Shown: positions 42,252 through 55,000 of the stretch, piece by piece
Layout of the letters: each line of letters opens with the position of its first letter
Position numbering within the stretch: position 1 is the first letter of the stretch
Notes under the pieces: generated by a model
The model's input: only the letters and a program-made list of their open reading frames with translations
Told to the model about the DNA's origin: nothing
The model's database searches: none
Assembly: GCA_003999685.1 (NCBI GenBank)
Contig: CP021220.1
Location: 2,480,001 to 2,544,000, forward strand
Direction: 5' to 3'
DNA from: Taiwanofungus camphoratus
Lineage: Eukaryota > Basidiomycota > Agaricomycetes > Polyporales > Taiwanofungaceae
DNA: 64,000 nt
Program-made: the position numbers and the translations under genes

Positions 42252-44174
42252 CTATAGCTCACCCACCTCCCACGGCACGCCCTCGCCCTCCCACTCCTCC
42301 GCGCCGTCGTCTTCGCCGCCCTCCCCGCTGCTCTCCTCGCCCACATCCCAGATCTCCCCGCCACGACTACCGTCGTAGTGCCCCTCGCGCCGCCCATAGA
42401 TCAGCCCGCGCGCGAGTCGTTCCGCCTCCTTCGCACTCTCCCGCGCGGGTGACAGCGCGAGGATGCGCCGCAACTCGTCCGGGAGGCGCACCTCGAGTGT
42501 GCCTGCCGCAATATCGGCGTCGGTGTCTGGGTGTGCGGGCGGAGAGAGGGAGCGAAGGTGTGGCGGGCGCTGCCAGTCCCAGTCTGAGTCGGGGTCTTCT
42601 GCTCTGCCTTCGCCTTCCCCGTCGATTCCCATATCGAGAGCGGTAGGCCGCAGTGGCCTTGGCGCGTGCAGGGGGTGCGTGACCTCCTTCACCCGTAGCT
42701 TCTCCTCGTCCCCATCCTCCTCCGTGCTCTCCTCCGCACCGCCAACCTGCTCGAGCAGTCGTGCCTTCTTCCTGCTGAAGGCAGCCGCGGCCTTACCTTT
42801 GCCCTTGCCCTTCTCCACGTATTTTGAACCTGTGCCGGATGGCTTCGGTGCATCGGGCGGGGGTGGGGACGGCGGAAGGAGGGGCAATCGCAGAAATGTA
42901 TTCCCGTTGTTTGCCAGCCCGTCTGCGTTGTCGTGCGCGTCTGCTTCGTGGGAAAGCGGGCGTTTGATCCCGTGGCTAGCGGCTGAGATTTGTACCTCAT
43001 TCGCCGTCGGCTGGGGCGGCTTCGCATTGCTTCTCGAGGGGCCCGCATCCGCCCAGAGGTCGTCCTTGCCCGGGAGGACCGCCCTCGGGAGCGTATTCTT
43101 ACCGTTCAATATCTTCCGTGGTAGTTGTGTATGATTAGGTAGTGCAGTAGACGTAGATGCAATCAATCCCTTGAGTTTGCGCTTCGGCGCACTGTCCCAG
43201 TCGTCTTCGCCCGACGACAGCGGCGAGACGGCGCGTGATGTCGATTGCGCCCGCGGGCCAAATAGGGTTGGTTTGGCTATGATGGACTTACTGCGTGAGC
43301 GCGCCGGAGGGCGTTGTGCTGTACTTTGCGTGCGCATTGGAGGCTGCGGGAGCACCTCATCGAACAGCAGACGGAACGTCTTGCCCCCCGACGGAGGCTT
43401 TACGGGCGAGTCTGCAAGAAACGTCTCGTCGCCGTCCATGTCTGCTCCGTCGTCGTCATCATCGCTGCTGGCAAGAGTGCCTGCAAAGGCAAGCGTCGCG
43501 CGCACACGCTTCTCCTTCACGGGGGAGGGGGAAACGGGCTCGCCGCGGAGGCGCTTGCGTGCGCGCGTGACGGCGGATTGGGCGGGCGCAGGTAGGGCGC
43601 TCGCGGACGGCTGCGCTGGCTGGATGAGAGGAAATGGGTCAGGAGACAGGTCTCGCCACGGGGTGGAGGGTTTTCGCAGCGCCGGCGCCTTGGGCTTGGT
43701 GGGCGTCGTAAACGGATTCTGGCGTGGGGGCAGCTGCACGGCCGAGGCACGCGGTGATAGATTGAGTAGTTGATTGGGCTTCGATTTGGTCTTGGCCACG
43801 GGAGAAAAGGGGTTGGATGAGTAATTGGGATGATCGACCTTGATTGCACGAGGCTTGGAGAGTAAAGCGGACGGATGGGTGGACTGACGTGGCTGGGATC
43901 GGGGAGGGGTGGAAGGAGGCGCAGTAGATAAGTGTGGGATAGGGGCTTGGGCCGCAGCTGCCTTGGAGAGAGATTTGTAGAGTTTGTACTTTGCCGCTGA
44001 TACATGCGTAGATGGTGATTAGTGTAAGCCCGGAGATTGACGCGAGAAGACTGGGGCAACGGTACCTATGGCCGGCTGGTCCTTTATTTCCTGGATGGAG
44101 GGGTCACGGGCATGCTTAGCTCTAAAGTTGCGCTCCCAAGCCTTGATGTCTGCACGAAGAGAGGAAATGTCCAT
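42252..44174 (-). CDS. SLD2: DNA replication initiation factor Sld2 (Drc1)
   Basis: Exon 1 (44066-44174) and exon 2 (42252-43996) are joined across a 69-base intron and give 617 aa. The N-terminus, LRADIKAWERNFRAKHARDP then IQEIKDQPAIAAKYKLYKSL, is the diagnostic Sld2/Drc1 block, shared with the Sld2-like part of RecQL4. The intron splits this block and splicing restores it exactly. The middle is disordered, with many S/T-P sites, several of full CDK type (SPSPVKEK, DSPVKPPS). In yeast, CDK phosphorylation of Sld2 creates the Dpb11 binding site that fires origins, and these sites fit that role. A basic patch (KGKGKGKAAAAFSRKKARLL) and a short conserved C-terminal helix (LPDELRRILALSPARESAKE) follow. 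It acts in the nucleus. Confidence 0.92.
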
Positions 44175-44609
44175 GGCAACTGGAGAGAAGGATGACAGCG
44201 AGGAATGGATTGGCGTAGACGCGTTTGGCGAGAAGTGAGACGCGTGTTGACGCGTTGTTTTGGCCTCCACGTGCCGCTTCCATAAATGGGAGTGTATGGA
44301 GAGAAAGCTGATGCACCTATTTTCGGGCTCCGAATTGTGCCAGAGCACGTGAGACAAGGGTCAGGATGTTCGGAGCTCGAATATGGATAAAATGTTGGTT
44401 TCGGATTGGCTAGATATCTGGAAGTTCAGAGCGCCGAACGATTTCCCTCTTTTGAAAAGGGCTCGGAGCTCGAAAGAGGGATTGTGATGCGCGCTTGATG
44501 GGACAATTGCGGGTGTGTGCTCCTCTGTGCATGGCTCTCATCTTTCCCTCGAAGCTGACAGCAAGGCTTTCGTCTTTCCATTCAATTCACCAGACTTATT
44601 CGTCATAAG
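44175..44609. promoter_or_regulatory. Divergent promoter region of SLD2 and the second Pal1-like gene
   Basis: 435 bases between two ATGs on opposite strands. The motif GGAGCTCGAA / CGGAGCTCGAA occurs twice (about 44371 and 44462), and a CT-rich stretch lies near 44540-44570. No clear TATA box. Confidence 0.45.
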
Positions 44610-47600
44610 ATGATAGTGGATACTCCATTGATGTTTGTGTACGATGAGCTGGAATCGCTCAAGGACTCGCCCGGAGCGGTGCCCGATCGCGATGTGCTCG
44701 ACTTTCTCGGCCATGCCTCAGCGTCTTCATTCCTCCCTGACTTTGATGCACATGATTCCTCCTCGCCAGAACAGCCTCCGCCCCCCTACGATGCTATATC
44801 TTATCCTCTGCCCTCACCTTCTCTCTCGCCCCTGCCCTCTCCTGCCCTCCCTCCCTCATCCTCCGCCTCCTCCCCCGACCCCATGCTCTTCCACAGGGCA
44901 CGCCCAGTTCCGCAGGGCCTCCTCGATGACCCCGCCTTCTCAACCGACCCCCGTATCAACCCCCACCATGCTGTCGGCCGCGAGCATACCCGCCGCGCAC
45001 CCGCATATCTACCGCATGGGCCCTCCCACCTGCAGCCGCAGCCCGCAGACAGAAGCACGCCCGCATGGCAGCCTCGCCGCGACATGCAGGCCCAGGCGGT
45101 ACCACCATCTCTCCTCCACACGATGCCCCCGAGCCCGCCCCCCCAGCACACCCGCGCCCACTCGCATGCACACCCAGCGTCTCACCTACTTCCACCCGCC
45201 CCCGAGCCCAATGCCGTCCCGCCCCCGCCCCCGCCCCCGCCCCCGCCCCCGCCGCATCCGCATTCCCGGCCGCCATCCACGCCACACACTCGCCCGTCCA
45301 CCACGAGCTCTGCCTCGTCTGCCTTCTCCCCGCACGTCCTGTGGCGGCCCCAGACCACGGTATCCACGGCGACCTCCTCTAGCTCCGGCTCTGGCTCGCG
45401 TTCAAGCACTAGCACGCTATTCGTACCGCTCCAGCACACCCCCGGTACATCTCCCGCCTCCTCCGCCGCTTCCTCCCCACGCACGCCGCCCAAGCACACG
45501 CCCCCCGCGTCCGTGCCACCCACACCCGCGCAGTCGTCCGCCTCGCTCTCGCTCGCCCACCAGAAGCCCACCCCGCCGTTGCCATCAACCGCAGGTTCGG
45601 AAGCACGTGCCCAGCCCTCGGGGCCTATACAGCACACGCCTGCACCAGCCCCTACGCCGCTTCCCGGCAGGCCCGTCCCCCACTCCCATAACCACTCCGC
45701 GCCCGAGCTGCATGTGCGCCCGCCAGCGCCACAGGCGGTCTCGCGCGCCGCAACCGCCCCGCCGCAACCGTTCCCGACCACTCAACCGCACGGCCAAATT
45801 CCACCTCAGCGTCCTGCTCCTCAAGGTCCAGCCTCAGCTTCTCCTCAGCCGCAGGCTCCAGCTCCTCAGCCTCAAGGCTCAGATCCTCAAGGCCCAGCTC
45901 CTCAGGGTCAAGCCCAGCAGCAGTCCACTGCCCCCCAGCAGATCCAGCGCAAGCGCAGCCGCCGGCCGTCGCTTACGGGTGCGCCACGGGACCTCGATCG
46001 CATCGACGAGCTCGACGAGAGCGATCCGCTCGGGCGCGCGTGGCACCACGGTGGGCCGTACGAGCTCACAAGACAAATAAGCCAGAAGAATCTGGACGGG
46101 AGTGGGGACGGTGGGCAGGTGCAGGCGGCGCCGAAGCAGAAGAATAGGGAGCGGAGCCAGGAGCGGGGAGGGCACGAGCGGGAACGAGGTCACAGGGAAG
46201 CGAAGGAAACTAGGGAGAACGGGGGGAGGTCCAAGAGTCGGGATAGGAGCGAGCGGCCGGTGCGTCTTGTTCTCCCCCCGTCCATACCTTCTCTATCACA
46301 CAGAACATGTAGCTAATTTCCTCTTTTTTCTCCGGTCTTTTCTTCACGATACAGGCTCCGCGCCGCAAGCCGTCCACCGCATTCAGCGTAGAGCCGGGGC
46401 AGATCTTCCCCTCCGCTGCGCTCTTCCAGCAGCAGGCTGCCGCCGCCTCCTCGGGCATGGGCATGGGTGCGCCAACATTCCCGCCAGCGGCAGGATATAT
46501 GTACCTGCCCGAGGGCCCGCCGCCGGTGAGAGAGCACCGCTCGAGGGACGCTCCTGCCCCGTCTGGGAACGGGCCGCACCAACAGGCTCGTCCGCCGCAG
46601 GAGGGACGTCACCAGCAGGAGGTGCGGTATCCACAGGAAGCTCGTCGCGAACAGCAGTCTCGGCCTCCGGCTATGCCTATGTCGCAGTTCCAGCCCGCAC
46701 CTCCGCCTCCGGCGGTGTCGCAATTCCAGACGCAACCGCCGCCTGTTTCGCAATTCCAGACGCAACCGCCGCCTGTTTCGCATTTTCAGTCTGCTCCTCC
46801 GGTGTCACAGTTCCAGACGCAGCCACCGGTTGTGTCGCAGTTCCAAGCTCGGCTTCCTCCCCATGTACAACCCCAGCAGGCTCAAGGCCAGGCTCAAATT
46901 CCGCATTACCCACAGCAGGGCATCCCAAACGCCATGCACACGCCCGCGTACACAGACACGCTGCTACCGCAGCCGCCCAATGGCATACCTGCTCCTCAGC
47001 CTCAGCCTCAGCCTCGGCCACCTGCACCGTCTCAGCGCCCGCCCGCGCCGCAGAGGGAGCAAGGTTCGTACGATGGGTATGAGTCCGACGGCACACGTGC
47101 CCCTCCGCCCGTGCCCGTGCAGGCTCAAATGCAGCAGCATTCCCGGCCACAAGCCCAGATGCCGCAGCGTCCCCCGCCTCCACCCGCACAGGCCCAGCTG
47201 CCCTACGAACAGCCTCCCCCGCCCCCTCCCCGCCCGCAGTCTCGTCAGACTTATCATCAAAACCAGAACGCACCGCCTGTTGCACAGTCGGGACAAAGGC
47301 AAGACGTACCCCTCGCACGCAGACTCTCCAACGCACTTCCTCATCCAGACATCGCCCTCCCGCCACGATGTGTGCCCGCGCAAGGCCCCAGTCTACCGCC
47401 ACGATACTTACCAAAGCGCCTCGTTATGCCCGCGCCCCTCCAGCCGCTTGAAGATCAACGTCGCGCAGAGGCAGCTCGGCAGGTTCAAGTCCAGGCTCAG
47501 GCTCAGGCCCAGGCCCAAGCCCAAGCCCGAGCCCATCCGCCAGCGTCGACGCGCTCGGATGACGGGCACGGCTATGCACGCGCACACGGTGCACGCCCAG

Positions 47601-47989
47601 TCCTGCACCACTCCGCGTCGCTCAACTACCCACAACAACAGGCTCAGCCGCAGGCCGCTCCGCGCCCCGGCGCGCACGCACAGATGCGTGCGCAGGCTAT
47701 CACGATGGGTGGCGGCCCGAACCTGCTCCGCAAGCGCCTCATGGCGCACGGCGGCACAGCGCCCGAGCGGATGCAGGAGGTGCCATCGTCAAACGCGAGT
47801 GCGGCGCTGTTCGCTGCGCGGGTGGTGGAGCCAGGTGGGAATCAGGGCGCGGGCCAGGGAAAGCCGCGCGTGGAACGGATTGCGACGGCAATGTGGACGC
47901 GGGACCGTGTCAAGGAGGAGGAAATGGAGCGGCAGCTTGCGCAGGACAGGAAGATGGGGAGAAAGCTGAGCAAGAAGCCGACGCGGTGA
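44610..47989 (+). CDS. Pro/Gln-rich protein with a Pal1-like motif (1094 aa)
   Basis: Exons 44610-46259 and 46355-47989, intron 95 bases, both in phase 0. The N-terminal 50 residues look partly ordered (MIVDTPLMFVYDELESL, DVLDFLGHASASSFLPDF) and are followed by a PPPPY motif, a possible WW-domain ligand. Then comes a very Pro-rich tract with a run of 13 Pro coded by GC-rich hexamers. Around residues 460-485 is DRIDELDESDPLGRAWHHG then GPYELT, close to the Pal1-family core and shared with the gene at 4063. After an Arg/Glu-rich stretch, exon 2 gives RRKPSTAFSVEPGQIFPSAA and more low-complexity Pro/Gln sequence with tandem 10-residue repeats. The C-terminus (RVERIATAMWTRDRVKEEEM) is helical. 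A role at the cell cortex or tip is inferred from the motif. Confidence 0.78.
45218..45256 (+). repeat. CCCCCG-type hexanucleotide tract in coding sequence
   Basis: A tandem run of CCCGCC/CCCCCG units codes for the poly-Pro stretch of the Pal1-like protein and is probably length-variable between strains. Confidence 0.7.
46678..46852 (+). repeat. Tandem 30-bp coding repeats (VSQFQTQPPP)
   Basis: Units coding VSQFQTQPPP or close variants occur five to six times in a row. Two neighbouring 30-base units are identical at the DNA level, so the expansion is recent. Confidence 0.75.
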
Positions 47990-50119
47990 GCTGGGGTGTT
48001 TGTCCTTTGACACCTGCGGATGCCCTTTGTGGGCCTAGAAAAGTGCGTACGGTGGAGATCTGTCGCCCCAGTATGGGGTATGAGAAGGTGAGGAAGCGGC
48101 GATTGTTGGGTGGCCGCGACATGAGGGACGATTTCCATTCAGTTCCATGCTCGCAAAATGCTTTGTGCTCGTGCTTCGTGCTTCATGCATTGGGTCCCTA
48201 TCCTGCCTTTTGCAATCCAGAACACTCGCGGGATCCCTCCTCTTACATGGGATTCCCTAGTCTAATCCTCTCCGTAAGTTCATTGAACTGTGACCGGGTT
48301 TCCTTTCTGTGAATCCCCTGCAATCTTCCTAGATATAATCTGTCGCAATCTCCAGATATCCCTCCGCAGTTCCCCACTCTAACCCTGTTGTGTGAATCAG
48401 ACTCGCTGTTATCCTAGCTGATATCCCGTTACTTGTTAGTAGTGTTGTATCCAGTTTGTCTTCTCATTTAATGTGATTTGACTCATGCAATTTGGATGTT
48501 TATGCCTTATGTCTTTTAGCATCACGACGTTTGTAATTATCGTAGGCTCAATATCAAGTAATTGCTCTTCTGTTAATGGGCAGTCGGATACACGAATCAT
48601 CGCAATGTCGACTGATAATCGGGCATGGGCCTAATTTCCTCATCTTCCTAACCCCCCAACGGTGCCCTACTGCGTAATTCCATGCTGCACCACAGCCGGT
48701 AAGAAGGCGCAGCCCCGAGGCATGGTAGCGAATAAACATGATCAAATCCAACCCACACTTCTGGCTTCAAACGTGTTCACTGCCTTCGTGTCATTGGAAC
48801 GCGTGCCCAGGCTGCCATCTGGTGTCCACCATTCAGGTTTTAAGACGATGACTGATGCACGGAGGTAGCTCAGCCCGGTGTCAAGTAGGGCATCGCACGT
48901 TGGTGCCCTCAACACCAGGCAGGCTCCGGAGGGACATAGGGTCGAGCGGCTAGTAGGCCAGCCAGCTGATCACACATGTTGAGTGTTCAAACTGCCAAAG
49001 GCGTCCAATGCAGAGCATAATCGGACATATGCCACATCACAGGAGTCTGGACGGACTATGTTACCACGGGGAGCATTCTACATGGCACGAGGCTGGTTAG
49101 TCACCGAATGGGGAACCGGGAAAGTCCTGCAATTGTCTCAGAGCCAAAATGGGTTGGTTTCCCACCAGTAGCTTGTATGCGCATTTGCATCCAAATTGTC
49201 GTCAAACATCTTAACCATTGACTTCATAACACCATTGCTTGGTTCGTGCATAAGATGGTGCAGATATGGGACTGGACCGAACAAACGACCCTCGGGTATA
49301 CGGTAGAGCAACCAGACACTTGTGGCAGGTTTTTGACTACTGGTCTCGTTCTTTGTCCGTGATTCTGTATGCATAGTAAAGGATGGCTGTCGGTATTGAC
49401 CACATCCAGCTTGTAAGACAGACAAGCGTGTATGGCAGTCTTCAAGCAGATCAAGCGCCTGCGTAGTGGATGTCCTCGTTCTGATTGACATCGTCTCCGA
49501 GTTGTGATAACTGACTGATAACTTGCAGATCAGCACATGGCCAAGCAACAGAGTGCTTCAAATTTGGTGTTGAGCGCCCAAAGAAGACGCCCTTGCTCAG
49601 TAGTACTCACCAAAGCCTTGTCAAAAGTGGCAGACTTCAGAGGTGCATATGTGCGATGTCGAGCAGGTACTGTAGTTTGCATTGTACAAGGGCACTTACT
49701 CGGTGATCGTGCTAACCGATCAAATCTCGATTCGGAAGTAGAGGTCGGCTACAACGCGTCCACATAATCTTATCTCGGATGTGGCATCCAAGACAGAGAT
49801 CCCTATAACGACATCTCCTTTCCATATGGCTTCCGTACATTCGCTGCATGATTCCCGAAAAGCAAGACCATGTGGATGCCGGGAAGAGCGACCTGCACTG
49901 AACATTGTTAATACTCAAAGGCCGGCCTCGGAAGCGAGACGGTTAAGGGAAGGAGGGACAGAGGGAACTGCTGTGCAAGTCCCGGAAATTGCAAATGGAA
50001 CGGAACGCACATGCGTACTGACAGTGCTTGCATCCATATGCAAAGGTCCGGGAACGCATATGGTCCCCTGAGGAAGCCAGCGTACCGCTGCATGCCCGAT
50101 CAGGACCCTGCACCGCGGG
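47990..50119. other. 2.1-kb gene-poor region
   Basis: Contains the 3' UTR of the Pal1-like gene and the upstream region of the RNase gene. A 136-codon minus-strand open frame near 49138-49548 has a non-ATG start and no family resemblance. Nothing else is supported. Confidence 0.45.
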
Positions 50120-50125
50120 TATAAA
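50120..50125 (+). promoter_or_regulatory. TATA box of the RNase gene
   Basis: TATAAA, 69 bases before the ATG, suggesting a short leader and strong, inducible transcription. Confidence 0.65.
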
Positions 50126-50188
50126 GGTTGGCTGAATAGAATGGGAGTCCCCACTGACAACACTCCTCCCTATAGTTCATAGTTAGTC

Positions 50189-50791
<603 letters not shown>

Positions 50792-50910
50792 ATGTAAATG
50801 CAGCACTGTTCAGCCAACTGTAGCATAACTTTCGTGTCGCATTTCATTCTCATGAACTAGGAGAGAATGTACGATGTTATACCCAGATACGTTACAAATA
50901 CAATACATGA

Positions 50911-51787
50911 TCAGTAGTGAATGCGGAACATGAACTGAAAACTATACTGCTTAGTATCAGGATCCCAATGCGACCAGTTCCAGTAGCCAGCATCATCTGA
51001 CTCATCCTCGATCTCGCGAGCGGGGATTCGGAACGCAATGGTTTCATACGGTTCAGCAGCAACCTAATATGACAAAGTAAGTGTTGTCGCTGAGAGTGGT
51101 ACCGAGGCTTTCTCACAATGAGATACTGATACGCCTTGTTTGGTGGCTCCCTCTTCTGTTCCCATGCACTCATGAACCGTCTTCGAGGAATAACCCCTGG
51201 CTTGATCTGTGGCAGATGCACCTGCACCATCATACCTTCCTTCCCTGTATCCCTGTCCCGAACCTTCGTTACGCGATATCCTGGCCGACCAATTTTAAGA
51301 AAAACTTTTCGTTGCACATTGGTCTGAGTGGGCGCGATCATCAACTGGGTCTCCTTCAAGTCGCGCGCCGCTCGTCGCGCCAAATTGGTCTGATGTTTTT
51401 TTCCTTGCGTATGTGCGAGATATGAGCCCTCGTTAGTATGGAGAGTGAGACATAGTCGACATTCTAGAGAACCCAGATGATTGCGGAGGATGTACGGGTC
51501 CTGTGAAGTGTATGTCTGAGGTTCAAAAAAAAGCCATAGACGTAGCATAACGTACCTTGGCCAGGTCAATAGTCTCAAGAGCAAGCTTCCTAAGACGTTC
51601 ACGTCTATCGACATTGGTCTCCGATGCACCAGCAACACCTCCACCCCCAAACTTCGAACCAACTCGATTCTACGGAAGAGAATAAGCGACTGGAATTGGG
51701 CCTACAGGAACGAGCGTACCTGATAATCTGAACGAATTAAGAAGTCAGTATACAATGTGAAAGGACATAAAAATCATACTTACCCAT
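50911..51787 (-). CDS. PRP11: Splicing factor 3A subunit 2 (SF3A2 / Prp11)
   Basis: A component of the U2 snRNP SF3a complex, needed for prespliceosome formation in the nucleus. Five exons: 51784-51787, 51720-51727, 51556-51669, 51117-51500 and 50911-51063, total 220 aa. The start MDYQNRVGSKFGGGGVAGAS matches the MDFQ...GGVAS start of human SF3A2. Then come RRERLRKLALETIDLAKDPY, the C2H2 zinc finger (CRLCLTLHTNEGSYLAHTQG then KKHQTNLARRAA), KIGRPGYRVTKVRD and AAEPYETIAFRIPARE. The Pro-rich tail of the animal protein is absent, as in other fungi. The first codons are split over exons of 4 and 8 bases. Promoter side is shared with RRP5. Confidence 0.95.
51720..51727 (-). other. 8-base micro-exon of SF3A2
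   Basis: ATTATCAG on the minus strand, between a 56-base intron (51728-51783, GTAAGT...TTCAG) and a 50-base intron (51670-51719, GTACGC...CGTAG). With the 4-base first exon ATGG it encodes MDYQ, the conserved start of SF3A2. No single-exon reading gives these residues. Confidence 0.85.
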
Positions 51788-52082
51788 CCTCCTCTCACAG
51801 GTTAATAAAAGAACCTCGAGATGGTTGTCGTGAATGACAGAGATTGAAGAGCGCTGCTGCTAACGTAAGCGAAGGATCTACTTCCACGTGCGCAGATCCG
51901 TTTGCCCGATCATGGGTACTGCAAAATTTGGCCTATACAAGAGTGTTATTTACACAAAAGAACTGTGAGCTCCCAGGCCGACATTCATAGGTCCTTTAGG
52001 CACTACATACTCGGGATCTCCAAACTGTGCTGATCTTGTTCTCTCGTTACATCCTCACTTTCTCAATCACTCGACGATCGGG
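51788..52082. promoter_or_regulatory. Divergent promoter of SF3A2 and RRP5
   Basis: 295 bases between two ATGs on opposite strands. One shared region serves a splicing factor and a ribosome-assembly factor. No clear TATA box, as is usual for housekeeping genes. Confidence 0.5.
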
Positions 52083-55000
52083 ATGGCTGCTAGCAAGAAA
52101 CGCGTTCTAGACGAAGTGTCCGGTGCACCCAAAGCCAAGAAAACAAAGACGGACATCTCTGGGAGGAATAGAAAGGCCAGAGCAGATGTGCCCTTAGTAT
52201 CATCATCAAATTTGGTCGCCGAGGAAGTCGATTTCCCTAGAGGCGGCGGAACGAGCTTCACACCCTTGGAAGTGAAAGCTATACGCGCGGAAGCCGTTCA
52301 AGAAGCAAACGACGAGCTTTTCCAGGTATATTGAATATCGGCTATGTAACTATTACATTCTCACACTGGCTCAAGGACAAAGTTGCGAAGCACAGTAAAC
52401 GCAAATCGGACGCTAAGAGCACCGGGAAGAGACTTGCCAAGGGTGATAAGGCAGAAACAATACGTGTGGAGCATCTCAATTATAAGGTGAGAAGCAATTT
52501 TTTCCTGCAAAACTCTTGTGTGTGTTAACCGGTCGCCCAGAGAGTGGTAGCAGGAATGAAAATTTTTGGCCAGGTAGTATCTGTACAACCTCTTGCGCTT
52601 ATCGTCTCTCTGCCAAATCAACTATTCGCTCATGTTCCTATCACACAAATATCTTCCCAACTCACGAGCTTGCTGGAAGCTATGGACGAGAACGAAGAAT
52701 CACCCTCGTCGGAGGACGAAGAGGAGGATGTTTTGAAATCGCGCGTCCCTGATTTATTCCGGATATTTCATCCAGGGCAATATGTACGCGCTGTTGTGAC
52801 TGCCGTTCACCTACCTGGTGCCACCGATGTTGCAGGCCTTGGGCGTGCAAGAGATGAAGTGCAGAAGGCTAGTCGGAGGGTGGAACTGAGCCTCATCCCC
52901 GAGAAAGTAAATGCAGGAGTTGTTAAGGCTGATCTTCGAGCCGGATTTGTATGTCTTCTGCTTCTTTTTTTATCATCATTCTGACATTCAATTCACCAGG
53001 CAATGTCTGCAGCTGTAAAGAGTATAGAGGACCACGGCTACATTCTCGATCTCGGATTGCCAGATGTGTCTGGTTTCTTGTCCTTCAAGGACACGAAGAA
53101 ATGCAACTTTGACACAACGAATAAACTCTATGTTGGGCAACTCGTTGATGTCTGTGTGTCGAAAATGTCCGGAAATGGTCGCACATGTACGGTATCAGTT
53201 GACCCTAAATCATACATCAAAGCGTCGGTATGCCTATATATTTGCATTTCCTACGATTGACTCTGAATTATACTTGGACCAGGTCTCAGAGGTTACTAAT
53301 GTAACGTCAATACTTCCAGGAATGCTCGTCCAGACACTTGTAACTGCAGTTCTGCCAGACGGACTCAATTTGCAGGTCCTGGGATATTTTGGTGGCACGG
53401 TAGATCAGTTTCATTTACTGCCAAGTGATCCTAAGGACAACTACAAAGTGGGCCAAAAACTGAAGGCTAGAGTTCTATATGATATCAGTCCGTCAACTCT
53501 ACCAAGATTTGCGTTATCCATGGCAGACCACATTCTCAAACTCAGAGTAAAGGATGCTATTGGGTCAGAGGCTGGTCGAGAGCCGGGTATGCAAGAGGCG
53601 TATCCAGTCGGACTTGTTCTAGACGCCGTGAAGGTGGTAAGAGTAGAGACTGAGCGTGGTCTTGTGGTTGAAGTCTCGTCCGGTGTCCAAGGTTTTGTGC
53701 ATGTATGTCATTCTATGGACCTTTGCTTCTTCAGCTCATCTTCCTCCCAGATATCGCAGACGTCGGACGAACATGTAACTTCATTGTCATCTTCATCTGG
53801 CCTTTGGAAGGTCGGGACCGTACACAAAGCCCGAGTGACAGGTCATTTCTCTTTCGACGGCTTCTTGCAGCTCTCTCTTCGTCCGTCTGTGCTCGAACAA
53901 AAGTTCCTGCAGGTGGGAGAAGTCCAAGTCGGAGAAATTATCAAGGGCACCATTAAGAAACTCACTGAATCTGCAATGTTTGTCTCTATTTCCGGCAACG
54001 TGGATGGTGTGATATGGCCAAATCATTACGCAGATATCCCGTTGAAACATCCACAGAAGAGATTTAAGCCTGGAGGGACCATCAAGTGCCGTGTAAGTTC
54101 CAATACATCCGTCTTCCACCCATGTCTGAGTTCCAGTGTAGGTCCTCGTGGTGGACATTGAGCGGAAGCGGATAGTTCTGACAGCTAAGAAAACTCTGCT
54201 TGACTCGTCACTTCCGGTTATCTCGAAATTGGATGCTGTGAAAGTGGGATTGGTCACGCACGCAGTCGTGTGCAAAGTCTCCGATAAGAGCCTGCAAGTC
54301 GAGTTCTACAATAATCTCAAGGCTATTGTTCCTGCACGGGAAACAAGGTAATCTCCAAACTCTCCTGTATATGGAACATGCTAATAAACACACCAACTTA
54401 GTGAGACTGCGACTGGATCACTCGTTGACGCCTTTCCGATCGGCAGGCCAGTGCAGGTTCGAATTATCTTTGTCGATGTCGAGGGCGCTCGTATTGTTGC
54501 TAGTATACGGCAAGCATCTTCGAACTTTCAGGTAGTCATTCCAGACATCAGTGGTGTAGAAATAGGGAACACTGTCGAAGGCGTCGTTTCCGAAATCCGG
54601 AAGGATAAAGCCGTGGTCACCCTTCGACCAACTCAAGTCTCTGCTCTTCTATCTTTGAACAACTTGGCAAACAGGAGGGGAATTGCCATCGCGCAGCTTC
54701 GAGCCTCCGTGAAAGTTGGCGAGGAGCTACAGGACCTGGTTGTTGTATCGCGCAATCCGGAAAAGGGATTTGTTTCAGTTGCTACTAGACCCAAGGAGAA
54801 GGCGACACTAGTTCAAAAGGCATCTTTAAATCTGGACACAATTCAGGTCGGGCAAGTCGTCGGTGGTAGAGTCCTACGTCACGGCCGCCAGGGTGCACTG
54901 GTCAAGTTGACTACCGCTATATCTGGCACTCTACATCCCACTGATTCATGTGATGATTACGAGGCTGGTACACCCTTCCTGCCTGTTGACTCGGTTCTCA

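Noticed and set aside
45182-45781. Antisense 199-codon Gly/Ala-rich frame over the Pal1-like gene
   Set aside because: A shadow of the GC-rich Pro codons on the sense strand. The sense frame has the conserved island and a consistent intron.
49138-49548. Minus-strand open frame of 136 codons
   Set aside because: Non-ATG start, no recognisable motif, no flanking splice sites that extend it.
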